From assembly GCA_046541515.1 (NCBI GenBank), contig JBKHDD010000059.1:1-24055 (forward strand): 24,055 bases of DNA, read 5' to 3'. Source of the stretch: CAYFVR01 sp046541515. GTDB taxonomy: Bacteria > Desulfobacterota > Desulfobacteria > Desulfobacterales > Desulfococcaceae. Positions 1 to 8,213 of this stretch are shown in pieces. How positions within the stretch are numbered: position 1 is the stretch's first letter; every line of letters begins with the position of its first letter. The notes beneath the pieces are model-generated. The model ran no database searches and was not told the DNA's origin. It saw only the letters and a list, made by a program, of their open reading frames with translations. Both the position numbers and the translations under genes were made by a program.

Positions 1-70
1 GCGGCCGGCCCGGGGTTGGGCTGCCTCCCGTTCGCCGCGCGCCCGGGGGCGTCGGCGGCGATGAGTCGAG

Positions 71-1408
71 TTACTCGATGATGAAGCCGGCCCGGTCGGC
101 TTCGCGCCAGTTGGCCGGGTCCATCGGAGATTCGCCGGGGCCGGTCAGGATGGCCCAGGCGGTGTAGGCGCCGGCCGGAGTGCCGGGAAAGATGGCGGAG
201 CTGAAGACCGGCGTCGGCCGCAGGAACCGGGCCTCCCAGGCCGGAGCGGCGGCCACCGGCTCCGCGCTGAAGCGCATGGTGGTCGTCTTGAAGAACATGA
301 AGACCGGGGCGTAGTAGCGGTTGGGCCGGTTCAGCCGGTCCGCCGTGCCCTCGTGGTGCAAAAAGGTGAGGTCGCCGTCCGGCTCCTCCAAGGCCACGTA
401 CAGGTCGTAGACGCCCGCCAGTCCGGCCTCCACGCCGATCTTCACGGCGAGCGCGTCGCCGTAGGTCAGCATCGGATCGGGCGTCACGCCGTCCTTTCCG
501 GCCGTCACCCGCAGGCTCCCGGTTCCGATCAGCGCATCGGCCTCGGGGAAATCGGCCAGGGCGAAGGGATCGGCGGGCGCCATGTCTCCGGTGGCTTCCG
601 GATACATGATTTCACCCGTTTCCGGGTCCACGTAGGGCTCCAGGGCGATGTCGCCGCCGTCGGGATTCGGGGAAATGGCCGGCTCCTCCACCGCCGCGCC
701 GGCCGGCGGCTCGAACGCGGTGGCCCAGCCTTCGGGCACGTCGCAGGGCGTGGGGAACATCCGCCAAGCGCCCGTGTCCGGATTTTCCGCCCAGGTGATC
801 AACTGAATGCAGGGCGGGTTCGCGCCGTCGCCAATGCCGCCGTCCGGCTCCGCGGGAATCGGCCGGTCCAGCTCGTCGGGCGGGGCCAGAGAGGTTTCCC
901 AGCCCTCGGGAACGTCGCAGGGCGTGGGAAAGGTCTCCCATTCGCCGGTGTCCGGGTTTTTTCCGTAGGCGATCACCTGGGCGCAGGGGCCGGAGGCGCC
1001 GTCGCCGATGCCGCCATCGGGCTCCACCGGCATGGGCGGAATTTCCCCGGTGGGCCGATGGGGGGCGGAGGCCCAGCCTTCGGGCACGTCGCAGGGCGTC
1101 GGGAAGGTTTCCCATTCCCCGGTATTGGGATTTTGGCCGTAGGTGATGACCTGGGCGCAAAAATCATCGGACCCGTCGGCGGGCGTCCGCGGCTCCGGGG
1201 GCGGCATCGGCGCGTCGATGGGCGCCCATCCCACGGGCACGTCGGCGGGGGTGGGGAAAAAGCGCACTTCGCCGGTTTCGGGGTTTTCCGCCGGGGTCAT
1301 CACCTGGGCGGAAATGGGCTCGGCTTCGTGGATCACGTCGGCCAGGGCGATCTCGCCGGCCGCGAACATCAGGGCGAAACCCATCACCAGTAGCGTCAGC
1401 TGTCTCAT
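71..1408 (-). CDS. Secreted protein with four tandem Pro/Cys modules, function unknown
   Basis: A 445-residue protein that I do not recognise as a named family. The start at 1408 is chosen because AAGGAG lies just upstream and the first 23 residues form a signal peptide (hydrophobic LLVMGFALMFAA, cleavage after ALA23), so export to the periplasm or cell surface is expected. Residues 34-61, 84-112, 142-170 and 200-228 are copies of one module reading roughly AQVIT-x3-NPxTGEWxxFPTPCDVPEGW. Copies 2-4 each hold two Cys (84/106, 142/164, 200/222), probably a disulfide. Copy 1 has neither Cys. A degenerate fifth copy may start near 257 (DPETGE). Linkers carry a repeated EPDGGIGDGA. Residues 295-445 lack Cys and alternate hydrophobic and polar residues like a beta-sandwich. 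It is divergent from the hybrid sensor kinase. The reading frame is certain; the role is not. Confidence 0.8.
   Translation of the reverse strand: MRQLTLLVMGFALMFAAGEIALADVIHEAEPISAQVMTPAENPETGEVRFFPTPADVPVGWAPIDAPMPPPEPRTPADGSDDFCAQVITYGQNPNTGEWETFPTPCDVPEGWASAPHRPTGEIPPMPVEPDGGIGDGASGPCAQVIAYGKNPDTGEWETFPTPCDVPEGWETSLAPPDELDRPIPAEPDGGIGDGANPPCIQLITWAENPDTGAWRMFPTPCDVPEGWATAFEPPAGAAVEEPAISPNPDGGDIALEPYVDPETGEIMYPEATGDMAPADPFALADFPEADALIGTGSLRVTAGKDGVTPDPMLTYGDALAVKIGVEAGLAGVYDLYVALEEPDGDLTFLHHEGTADRLNRPNRYYAPVFMFFKTTTMRFSAEPVAAAPAWEARFLRPTPVFSSAIFPGTPAGAYTAWAILTGPGESPMDPANWREADRAGFIIE
725..1309 (-). repeat. Four in-frame protein-module repeats inside the secreted protein gene
   Basis: The module occupies 1226-1309, 1073-1159, 899-985 and 725-811. 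The last three copies start exactly 174 bp (58 codons) apart, so module and linker duplicated as one unit. The first copy lies 50-51 codons from the second and is the most diverged, lacking both cysteines. The core FPTPCDVPEGW is identical in copies 2-4. Confidence 0.85.
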
Positions 1409-1447
1409 GAACACAACTCCTTTTTTCGATGGATCGGGGTTTTTCAT

Positions 1448-1465
1448 CCGGGAACTCGTTCCCGG
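1448..1465. promoter_or_regulatory. 18-bp perfect palindrome, candidate operator or enhancer site
   Basis: CCGGGAAC-TC-GTTCCCGG has 8-bp perfect arms and a 2-bp centre. It lies 40-57 bp upstream of the secreted protein's start codon and about 175 bp upstream of a candidate sigma-54 promoter for the divergent kinase. Two further palindromes follow at 1474-1483 (GGGAATTCCC) and 1482-1497 (CCGCCGGG-CCCGGCGG). Symmetry is seen directly; regulator binding is inferred. Confidence 0.35.
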
Positions 1466-1614
1466 TTTCCATGGGGAATTCCCGCCGGGCCCGGCGGATC
1501 GGGCGAAAAAGCCGTCCGTGCGGCCCTCTTCATCGCGGAATCGGAGGAAGAAATCAACGGTCCGGTTGGTGGATTTTGGGAAAAGTTGGAAAAAATCCGG
1601 AAATTTTGAATTCT

Positions 1615-1630
1615 TGGCTTGTTTTTTGCT
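1615..1630 (+). promoter_or_regulatory. Candidate sigma-54 (-24/-12) promoter toward the hybrid kinase
   Basis: TGGCTTGTTTTTTGCT fits the sigma-54 consensus TGGCAC-N5-TTGCW with only the AC pair changed. The invariant GG (1616-1617) and GC (1628-1629) are 12 bp apart as required. Transcription would start near 1641, inside a perfect inverted repeat (1634-1654). Single sigma-54-like matches occur by chance, so confidence is modest. Confidence 0.4.
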
Positions 1631-1633
1631 AAA

Positions 1634-1654
1634 CGCCAAAAAGTCGTTTTGGCG
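1634..1654. promoter_or_regulatory. Perfect inverted repeat in the divergent intergenic region
   Basis: CGCCAAAA-AGTCG-TTTTGGCG has 8-bp perfect arms and a 5-nt centre. It sits just after the candidate sigma-54 promoter, where a repressor could act. It could also form an RNA hairpin, but no T-run follows, so a terminator is unlikely on the + strand. Confidence 0.4.
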
Positions 1655-1759
1655 GGATGAAAGCCGGTTTTCTCGACACGGGGCCCTTTGCAGAACAGTT
1701 TTTTCCGGTGCGAAGGGCCGGGCCATCATTTCCAAAACGTGAATTTTTTGCATTTGGAT

Positions 1760-1788
1760 TTTATTTCTAAAAAGAAATGGGGTATAAC
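1760..1788 (+). promoter_or_regulatory. Weak candidate sigma-70 promoter for the hybrid kinase
   Basis: A good -10 box TATAAC (1783-1788) lies 17 bp after a poor -35 (TTTATT, 1760-1765). The spacer carries a small perfect inverted repeat, ATTTCT-AAAA-AGAAAT (1763-1778). The surrounding DNA is clearly AT-rich against a GC-rich background. Use of this promoter would leave a leader of about 105 nt before the ATG at 1901. Confidence 0.3.
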
Positions 1789-1900
1789 TATGAGTTCCCC
1801 CCATACTCGCTATCCCATCCGGCACCGGTTCTGTCCGTCGGTTTTCGATTGCCGATTTTGGCTTTCTTGCAACCCTGTTTCGCTACGAATCCCGATTCCC

Positions 1901-4900
1901 ATGAACGTTTCTATCCCCCGGTTCCCATTCTCCATGCATCCGAGCGTCTGGCCATTGATGTTGCTCCTGGCGGTATCCGCCTGGACGCCCGTTCGGAACG
2001 CCTGGGCCGTGACCATCGCCTACCCAATCGACATTCCGCCCCTGTTTTATCAAACCCCGGCCGGCGATCCCAACGGCCTGGGCATCGACATCTGGCGGCT
2101 TTGGTCCCGGAAAACCGGGATTCCCGCAGAATTTGTCGGAGCCCCCTTCCAGGAGACCGCGGACATGGTTCGGGACGGCCGGGCGGACATTCACGCGGGT
2201 CTGCTGGACGCGGGAGATCGACGGTCGTTTCTGGAATTCGCGGCGCCCCTGTTCGAGGTGGAAGCCAATTTTTTCCATCGCCAGAACCTTTCGGGTCTCA
2301 ACGAACTCAATGATCTTCTGCCCTTTCGCATCGGGGTCCGGCGCGGAACCATTTGCGAAAGTTTTTTGCGGGAGCGCCTGCCGGGCGCAAGCCTGATTCC
2401 CTTCGACGCCGCCGACGAGTTGACGCGGGCGCTGGAGCAAGGGGAAATCCGGGTTTTCATGATGTCCACTCCCGACGCCCTGTCCCACCTGCGGAAGGCC
2501 AACCTGCGCGACCAATTTCAATACCCGGTTCACCAACCGCTGCTGGTTCTTTCCGCCTGGGCGGCGGTGGCCGGGGGGCGGGAAGATTTGGCGGAATCGG
2601 TTCGAAAGGGCATGGCGCGGATCACGTCCGCCGAGCGGGCGGAAATCGACCGGCGCTGGCTGGGCGAGGTCAGCGTGAATCCCGGGGACGTTCTCGTGGT
2701 CGCCATGGATCGGGATTTTCCGCCGTTCAGCTTTTTGGATGCCGACGGCGAACCGTCCGGCTTGCTGGTGGACATCTGGCGGTTGTGGTCTCGAAAAACC
2801 GGCGCGCCGGTCTCCTTTCGGACCGGGAGCTGGGAACAGACCCTGGAATGGCTGGAGCGGGGCGAGGCCGACGTTCATTCCGGCCTTTTCGTCACGCCCG
2901 GGCGGGAGGCGTGGATCGCCTTTTCCCAGCCGTTTTACGGGATGTCGGTTCGATTGTTCCATCCCGCCGGCGCCGATTCGCCCGCGCCGCCGAAGCGGGT
3001 GGCGGCGGTTTCCGGAAGCCACCAGGCCGAATGGCTTCGGAATCGGCGACCGGAGGTCCAGGTGGTGGAATTTTCATTTCTGGAGGAAGCCTTTCGGGCC
3101 GCGGAAGACGGTTTGGCCGACGCGGTGCTGGCCGAGGCGCCGTCCGCCCGGGCGATCCTGAACCGGATGGGACGGTCGGGCGCCTTCACCTCCCAAGGCC
3201 CCGCCCTGTACCGTCGCGAACTTCACGCCGGGGCGCTTCGGGGCAATGCCGACCTGGCCGAGCAAGTGGACCGGGGCCTGACCGCCATTTATAACGACGA
3301 GCTGGCCCGAATCGAGCGGCGCTGGATCGACGGGCCCCGGGATCGGCACTATACCGAGCGCTCCGGCGTGGTTCGTTTGACCCGGGACGAGGAAGCCTGG
3401 CTCCGAAAACATCCCACCCTGCGGGTCCGGCTTCGGGCCGACTGGCCCCCGTTGTCGGAAATCGACCAAAACGGCGACGCCAGCGGGATTTACGCGGAAT
3501 ACCTGGGCCTGCTGGAACAACGGCTCGGGGTCCGGTTCGACGTGGTGGAGATGCCCTGCGATGCGGTGGACGAGGCGGCCCGGAACCGGACAATCGACCT
3601 GTTTCCCGGACGCCTTCTCCCCGGCCGAGGGGGCCATCTCCGGTTCACCCGGGGATTTCTGGAACAGCCGGTCGTCCTGATCAACCGTGTGCAAACTCCC
3701 TTCATCCGCGGGCTGGACGATTTGGCCGGCAAGCAGGTGACCTTCTCGCCGGACTGCGGGGTCGGGCGATACCTCGTGGACGATTATCCCGGGGTGAACT
3801 TTGTGGAGGCCGAAAACGACCTGGCGGCCCTGGAAAAAGTGGCGGACGGGTCGGCGGACGCCTTCTTGGGCGATCTGCGCTCCGCCACCTATCGGATTCA
3901 AAAGCACCATCTCCCCAATCTCAAGATCGCCGTCCCCACCGGGTACCAAGACGCGCCGATTCGGTTTGCCGTTCGGTCCGACTGGCCCGTCCTGGTCGAC
4001 ATCCTGAACAAGGCGCTGTACAGCGTCACGCCGGCCGAACACGAGGCCATTCGGCGTCGGTGGGCCGCGGTGGAGCTGAACCGATGGATCGACTGGCCCT
4101 TGGCGCTGCAGGCGATCGCCATGCTCGGCGTCGGGTTTACGGTGGTTTGGGGCATCTTTCTTTTCTGGAACCGGCGGCTCGGCGCCGAAGTGGCCGAACG
4201 GAAACGGGTTGAAAAAGCGCTGGCCCAAAGCCGGAATTTTTTGAAAACGCTCATCGACGACCTGCCCATCGCGGTGTTCGCCAAGGATGCGGAATCCGGA
4301 CGTTTCACCCTTTGGAACCGCGCCGCCGAGTCGCTTTTCGGCGTGTCCGCCAACGACGCCCTGGGACGCACCGATTTCGACCTGTTTCCGGTGGAACAGG
4401 CCCGGTTTTTCGCCCAAAAAGACCGAGAAACCCTGTGGGCCGGCGTCCGAACCGTCATCGACGAGGAGCCGGTGGACAGCCCAAGGCTGGGCCGTCGGAT
4501 GGTGCGGACCACCAAGGCGCCGGTTCGGGGAAACGGGACCGCTCGACCCTACCTTTTGTGCATTTCCGAAGACATCACCGAACGCCGCCGACATCACGAG
4601 GAGCTGAACGCCGCCAAGGAGGCCGCGGAGAGCGCCAGCCGGGCCAAAAGCGATTTTCTGGCCCGCATGAGCCACGAAATCCGCACCCCGATGAACGCCA
4701 TCATCGGCATGACCCAGCTCGCCCTTCATACCGACCTCACCGACGCCCAGCGCGATTATTTGAACAAAATTCACCAGTCCGCCCATTCCCTGCTGGGCAT
4801 CATCAACGATATACTGGATTTTTCCCGCATCGAGGCCGGCAAGCTGACCCTGGAATCCGTGGACTTCGCGCTGGAGGAGATTCTGGAAAAGGTGATGAAC

Positions 4901-6937
4901 CTGAACGGGCTGGCGGCCGAGCGAAAGGAGATCGAGCTGCTGCTGTCCGCCGATCCAGATGTTCCGGATCGGCTGCGGGGCGATCCCCTCCGGCTGGAAC
5001 AGGTGCTCAACAACCTGGTGAGCAACGCCGTCAAATTTTCGGAGTCCGGGGAGGTGGTCTTGTCCGCGCGGCGCCTGGCGGACGAGGGCGCCCGGCTTCG
5101 GCTGGAATTTGTGGTGCGGGACACCGGCATCGGGATGGACGAGGGGCAGATGTCCCGGCTGTTCGAGTCCTTTTCCCAGGCCGACGAATCCACCACCCGC
5201 CGCTTTGGGGGCAGCGGGCTGGGGCTGGCCATCTGCAAGCGGCTGGTGGAAATGTTGGACGGCCAAATCGGCGTGGAAAGCGCGCCGGGCGAGGGGAGCG
5301 CCTTCACCTTTTCCGCGTCTTTCGCCCGGGCGGAAGAGGAAAAGCCGCCAAGGTCGATGGCGCTTCCGCCCGAGGCCCGGGACAATCCGGTGCTGGTGGC
5401 CGACGACAACGCCGCGTCCCGCAGAATTTTGGGGGAAGCCCTGCGCCGGTTTGGCTTCCGGCCCATGCTGGTCGATTCCGGCGTGGCGGCTTTGATCGCC
5501 CTGCGGGGGGCCCCGCCCGACGATCCGTTCCGGCTGATTTTGGTGGACTGGAAAATGCCCGGCATGGACGGTCTGGAGACCGCGTGCCGAATCAAGGAAG
5601 ACGACGGGCTGTCCCGGGCGGTCACGGTGGTCATGGTTAGCGCCTACGGCCGAGATTCCCTTTCCCACCGTCCCGATTCCTGGTGCATCGACGGCTTTTT
5701 GGCCAAGCCGATCAGCCCGTCCGCTCTCTACGACCTGCTTCAAAACCTGTTCGGCCGGGCCGAATCCTCGCAACTTCCTTCGGCGAAGGCTTTGGCCCCT
5801 GCGGCGCAACCGGCCGCCAATCCCCAAAAAAGGACGCGCTCCCCAAAAGGAAACGCCGCCGGAGAGGGGCTCCAGGGGCTTCGGGTTCTGCTGGCCGAGG
5901 ACAACGAGATCAACCAGGCGGTGGCGGTGGGACTGTTGAAGTTGTCCGGGGTGGAAACGGCGGTGGCCGAAAACGGCCGGCTGGCGCTGGACAAGCTGCG
6001 TTCCGCGCCGCCGGGAACCTTCGACCTGGTGCTGATGGACCTGCAAATGCCGGAAATGGACGGCTACCAGGCCACCCGGTCCATCCGAAAAGACCCGCGC
6101 TTCGATTCGCTGCCCATTTTGGCCATGACCGCCCACGCAATGACCGGGGAGCGGGAAAAATGTCTGGACGCGGGCATGAACGATCATCTGACCAAGCCGG
6201 TGGACCAGGAAAAACTGCTCTCCGCCCTGGCGCGCTGGACGGGCCGCGTCGCCGGGACCTCCGCCGGTTCCATGGCCGCCGGAGCGTCCGAGCGGCTGCC
6301 GCATCTGCCCGGAGTGGATCGGGAGGCGGGCCTCGCGGTGGTGGCCGGGAATCAACGGATTTATCGGGAATTGCTGGTCCGATTCGTCCAGGATCACGCC
6401 GAGGCGAGCCGGGCCATTCGGGCGGAGCTGGACGGAGGGGATCGGGCGGTCGCCGTTCGCCTGGCCCACACCCTGAAGGGCGCGGCGGCCAACGTCGGGG
6501 CTTTGCGGGTGGAAGCCGCCGCCGGAGAGCTGGAACGGCGGCTCCTGAAGCCGGAGGCCGAGCCGTCCGACGCGCTGGCCAATGCGCTGGCCGGGTTCGA
6601 ACGGGCCCTTTCCGCCGTGACCCGGGGCATTCGGGCCGCCGGACTGGCGGACTCGGAATCCGAAGATGTTTGCGCCCGGGTCACGCCCCTTTCCGCAACG
6701 GAGCTGGCTTCGGGGTTGGACCGGCTGGGGGAGCTGCTCTCCGAGGACGACATGGAGGCGGTGGACCTGTTTGAGGCTCTGGGAACCCGGTTGCGATGCG
6801 CCGCCGAGGGGGAATTCCGGGAAACCGTGGACCGGATGGGAACGGCCATCCGGGCCTTCGAATTTGACGACGCCAGGGAATGTCTGGCGGGTCTTCGGTC
6901 TCGGGGGAGGCGGGAAAAAAAGGAGGAGATGGGATGA
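1901..6937 (+). CDS. Hybrid sensor histidine kinase with three periplasmic SBP domains
   Basis: A 1678-residue membrane phosphorelay protein. Order by residue: signal peptide (hydrophobic PLMLLLAVSAW), three SBP_bac_3-type solute-binding domains (about 37-256, 264-480, 507-725), one transmembrane helix (about 732-757), PAS (779-897), HisKA with His925 in MSHEIRTPMN, HATPase_c (NNLVSNAVKF, DTGIGM, GSGLGLAI), receiver 1 (Asp1216), receiver 2 (Asp1380), HPt (His1523 in AHTLKGAAAN) and a helical tail. All phospho-acceptors are present. SBP domains 1 and 2 share nearly identical DIWRLWSRKTG segments, suggesting internal duplication. The ligand is unknown; this SBP family usually binds amino acids or other small solutes. 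The frame is open to 1688, with another ATG at 1790. I prefer 1901 because codon use upstream looks non-coding and a signal peptide follows, although no Shine-Dalgarno is evident; 1934 is also possible. Overlaps the next gene by ATGA. Confidence 0.9.
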   Translation: MNVSIPRFPFSMHPSVWPLMLLLAVSAWTPVRNAWAVTIAYPIDIPPLFYQTPAGDPNGLGIDIWRLWSRKTGIPAEFVGAPFQETADMVRDGRADIHAGLLDAGDRRSFLEFAAPLFEVEANFFHRQNLSGLNELNDLLPFRIGVRRGTICESFLRERLPGASLIPFDAADELTRALEQGEIRVFMMSTPDALSHLRKANLRDQFQYPVHQPLLVLSAWAAVAGGREDLAESVRKGMARITSAERAEIDRRWLGEVSVNPGDVLVVAMDRDFPPFSFLDADGEPSGLLVDIWRLWSRKTGAPVSFRTGSWEQTLEWLERGEADVHSGLFVTPGREAWIAFSQPFYGMSVRLFHPAGADSPAPPKRVAAVSGSHQAEWLRNRRPEVQVVEFSFLEEAFRAAEDGLADAVLAEAPSARAILNRMGRSGAFTSQGPALYRRELHAGALRGNADLAEQVDRGLTAIYNDELARIERRWIDGPRDRHYTERSGVVRLTRDEEAWLRKHPTLRVRLRADWPPLSEIDQNGDASGIYAEYLGLLEQRLGVRFDVVEMPCDAVDEAARNRTIDLFPGRLLPGRGGHLRFTRGFLEQPVVLINRVQTPFIRGLDDLAGKQVTFSPDCGVGRYLVDDYPGVNFVEAENDLAALEKVADGSADAFLGDLRSATYRIQKHHLPNLKIAVPTGYQDAPIRFAVRSDWPVLVDILNKALYSVTPAEHEAIRRRWAAVELNRWIDWPLALQAIAMLGVGFTVVWGIFLFWNRRLGAEVAERKRVEKALAQSRNFLKTLIDDLPIAVFAKDAESGRFTLWNRAAESLFGVSANDALGRTDFDLFPVEQARFFAQKDRETLWAGVRTVIDEEPVDSPRLGRRMVRTTKAPVRGNGTARPYLLCISEDITERRRHHEELNAAKEAAESASRAKSDFLARMSHEIRTPMNAIIGMTQLALHTDLTDAQRDYLNKIHQSAHSLLGIINDILDFSRIEAGKLTLESVDFALEEILEKVMNLNGLAAERKEIELLLSADPDVPDRLRGDPLRLEQVLNNLVSNAVKFSESGEVVLSARRLADEGARLRLEFVVRDTGIGMDEGQMSRLFESFSQADESTTRRFGGSGLGLAICKRLVEMLDGQIGVESAPGEGSAFTFSASFARAEEEKPPRSMALPPEARDNPVLVADDNAASRRILGEALRRFGFRPMLVDSGVAALIALRGAPPDDPFRLILVDWKMPGMDGLETACRIKEDDGLSRAVTVVMVSAYGRDSLSHRPDSWCIDGFLAKPISPSALYDLLQNLFGRAESSQLPSAKALAPAAQPAANPQKRTRSPKGNAAGEGLQGLRVLLAEDNEINQAVAVGLLKLSGVETAVAENGRLALDKLRSAPPGTFDLVLMDLQMPEMDGYQATRSIRKDPRFDSLPILAMTAHAMTGEREKCLDAGMNDHLTKPVDQEKLLSALARWTGRVAGTSAGSMAAGASERLPHLPGVDREAGLAVVAGNQRIYRELLVRFVQDHAEASRAIRAELDGGDRAVAVRLAHTLKGAAANVGALRVEAAAGELERRLLKPEAEPSDALANALAGFERALSAVTRGIRAAGLADSESEDVCARVTPLSATELASGLDRLGELLSEDDMEAVDLFEALGTRLRCAAEGEFRETVDRMGTAIRAFEFDDARECLAGLRSRGRREKKEEMG

Positions 6938-8088
6938 CGGATTCCGATGGCACGCCGCGAATCCTGATCGTGGACGACGACCCGGGGGTGTTGCGCGTAT
7001 TGGGCGAAATTTTGGGCGCGGAATATCGGCGGCTGGCCGCCCGTTCCGGCGAGCGGGCTCTGCGGATCATCGCGGCCGATCCGCCGCCCGATCTGATCCT
7101 CCTGGACGTGGTGATGCCGGGGATGGACGGCTACGAGGTCTGCCGGCGGCTCAAGGCCTCCTCCCGCACCCGGGACATTCCGGTGATCTTCATCACCGCC
7201 CTGGCCAACGCGGCCGACGAAAGTCGAGGGTTGGAGGAGGGGGCGGTGGATTTTCTGAGCAAGCCCATCAACCCCATGGTGGTCCGCGCCCGGGTCCGCA
7301 CCCATTTGGCGCTGTTGCAGGCGCGGCGGGAGCTGGAGGCGAAAAACCGGGAACTTCGGGAGGCGGCCTGCCTGCGGGAGGATGTGGAGCGGATGGCCCG
7401 GCACGATTTGAAATCGCCGCTCAACGCCATCATTGGCCTGCCGGATCTGATCCGCGCCGCCCCCGGAGAGCTGACGGAAAAGCAGCTCAAATATCTGGAG
7501 ACGATCAAGGCGTCCGGCTACCGGATGCTGAACATGATCAACGCTTCCTTGGATTTGTTCAAAATGGAGCGGGGCATTTATCGGTTTGAGCCCGGCAAGG
7601 TGGATCTGGTTTCGGTGATCGGGCGGATTCTTCACGAATGGCGCGATCCGGACCAGACGGCGCCGCAGCCGCCGGTGGATCTCCGTCTGGGAGAACGTCC
7701 GGCGGGGGCGGCGGAGCCATTTTGGGTGCACGGGGAAGAGTTGCTCTGCTACACCATGCTTTCCAACCTCATTGGAAACGCATTGGAGGCGTCCCCAAAG
7801 GGAGAACGGGCCACGGTCATCCTGGAAAACGGAGATCGCCCCGCGGTCCGGGTTCGCAACCGGGGCGCGGTGGCCCCGGAAATCCGGGACCGGTTCTTCG
7901 AAAAATACGCCACCTTCGGCAAGCGAAGGGGCACCGGCCTGGGGACCTACTCCGCCCGTCTCATCGCGGAGGTCCACGGCGGGGAGATTTGGCTGGATAC
8001 GTCCGAAGAGGGGTTTACGACGGTGGGGGTGCGGTTTGGGGAGATGGAGGCGGAGAAATTGGCGGAAGAAAACGGGGTTGCGGGGTAG
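6934..8088 (+). CDS. Receiver domain-histidine kinase (partner of the hybrid kinase)
   Basis: A 384-residue soluble protein without membrane segments. It has an N-terminal receiver domain (about 9-125; acidic DDD cluster, phospho-Asp58 in LLDVVMPGMDG, Lys in LSKPINP), a short coiled linker, HisKA with His157 in ARHDLKSPLNAIIG, and a C-terminal HATPase_c domain (SNLIGNALEAS, then GTGLGTYSARLI). The DHp motif ARHDLKSPLN differs from the SHEIRTPMN of the upstream kinase. The start codon overlaps the upstream stop (ATGA) and is preceded by AAGGAGGAG, so the two are translationally coupled. It probably receives phosphate from the upstream HPt and controls a further kinase step. No DNA-binding or enzymatic output domain is present, so the final response must come from another locus. 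Confidence 0.88.
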   Translation: MTDSDGTPRILIVDDDPGVLRVLGEILGAEYRRLAARSGERALRIIAADPPPDLILLDVVMPGMDGYEVCRRLKASSRTRDIPVIFITALANAADESRGLEEGAVDFLSKPINPMVVRARVRTHLALLQARRELEAKNRELREAACLREDVERMARHDLKSPLNAIIGLPDLIRAAPGELTEKQLKYLETIKASGYRMLNMINASLDLFKMERGIYRFEPGKVDLVSVIGRILHEWRDPDQTAPQPPVDLRLGERPAGAAEPFWVHGEELLCYTMLSNLIGNALEASPKGERATVILENGDRPAVRVRNRGAVAPEIRDRFFEKYATFGKRRGTGLGTYSARLIAEVHGGEIWLDTSEEGFTTVGVRFGEMEAEKLAEENGVAG

Positions 8089-8130
8089 ACAAACGGCGGG
8101 ATTTGAAAAACCGTCCGGTCGCGCCGCCAA

Positions 8131-8161
8131 TTCCCCGGCTCATTCCGGAAAAGCCCGGGAA
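8131..8161. terminator. Weak hairpin between convergent genes
   Basis: TTCCCCGGCT (8131-8140) pairs with AGCCCGGGAA (8152-8161) apart from one internal mismatch, with an 11-nt loop. It lies in the 125-bp gap between the convergent receiver-kinase and lipoprotein genes. No T-run follows on either strand, so it is at best a weak terminator. Confidence 0.25.
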
Positions 8162-8213
8162 AGCGGACTCCCGCGGCGATGGATGTTGGAAGGGGCCTGT
8201 CGCGGCCGCTGTT

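Noticed and set aside
612..1160. Arg-rich minus-strand frame inside the repeat protein gene
   Set aside because: It is the same repeats read in another frame; the chosen frame has a signal peptide, a Shine-Dalgarno and coherent modules.
725..1309. CRISPR array from the regular repeats
   Set aside because: The repeats are in-frame protein modules of about 85 bp with a 174-bp period, and the linkers are also similar.
3074..6469. A 1131-codon open frame on the minus strand antisense to the hybrid kinase
   Set aside because: It shows no domain and is rich in Gly/Pro/His/Arg, as expected for the antisense frame of a GC-rich gene; the plus frame has complete kinase motifs.
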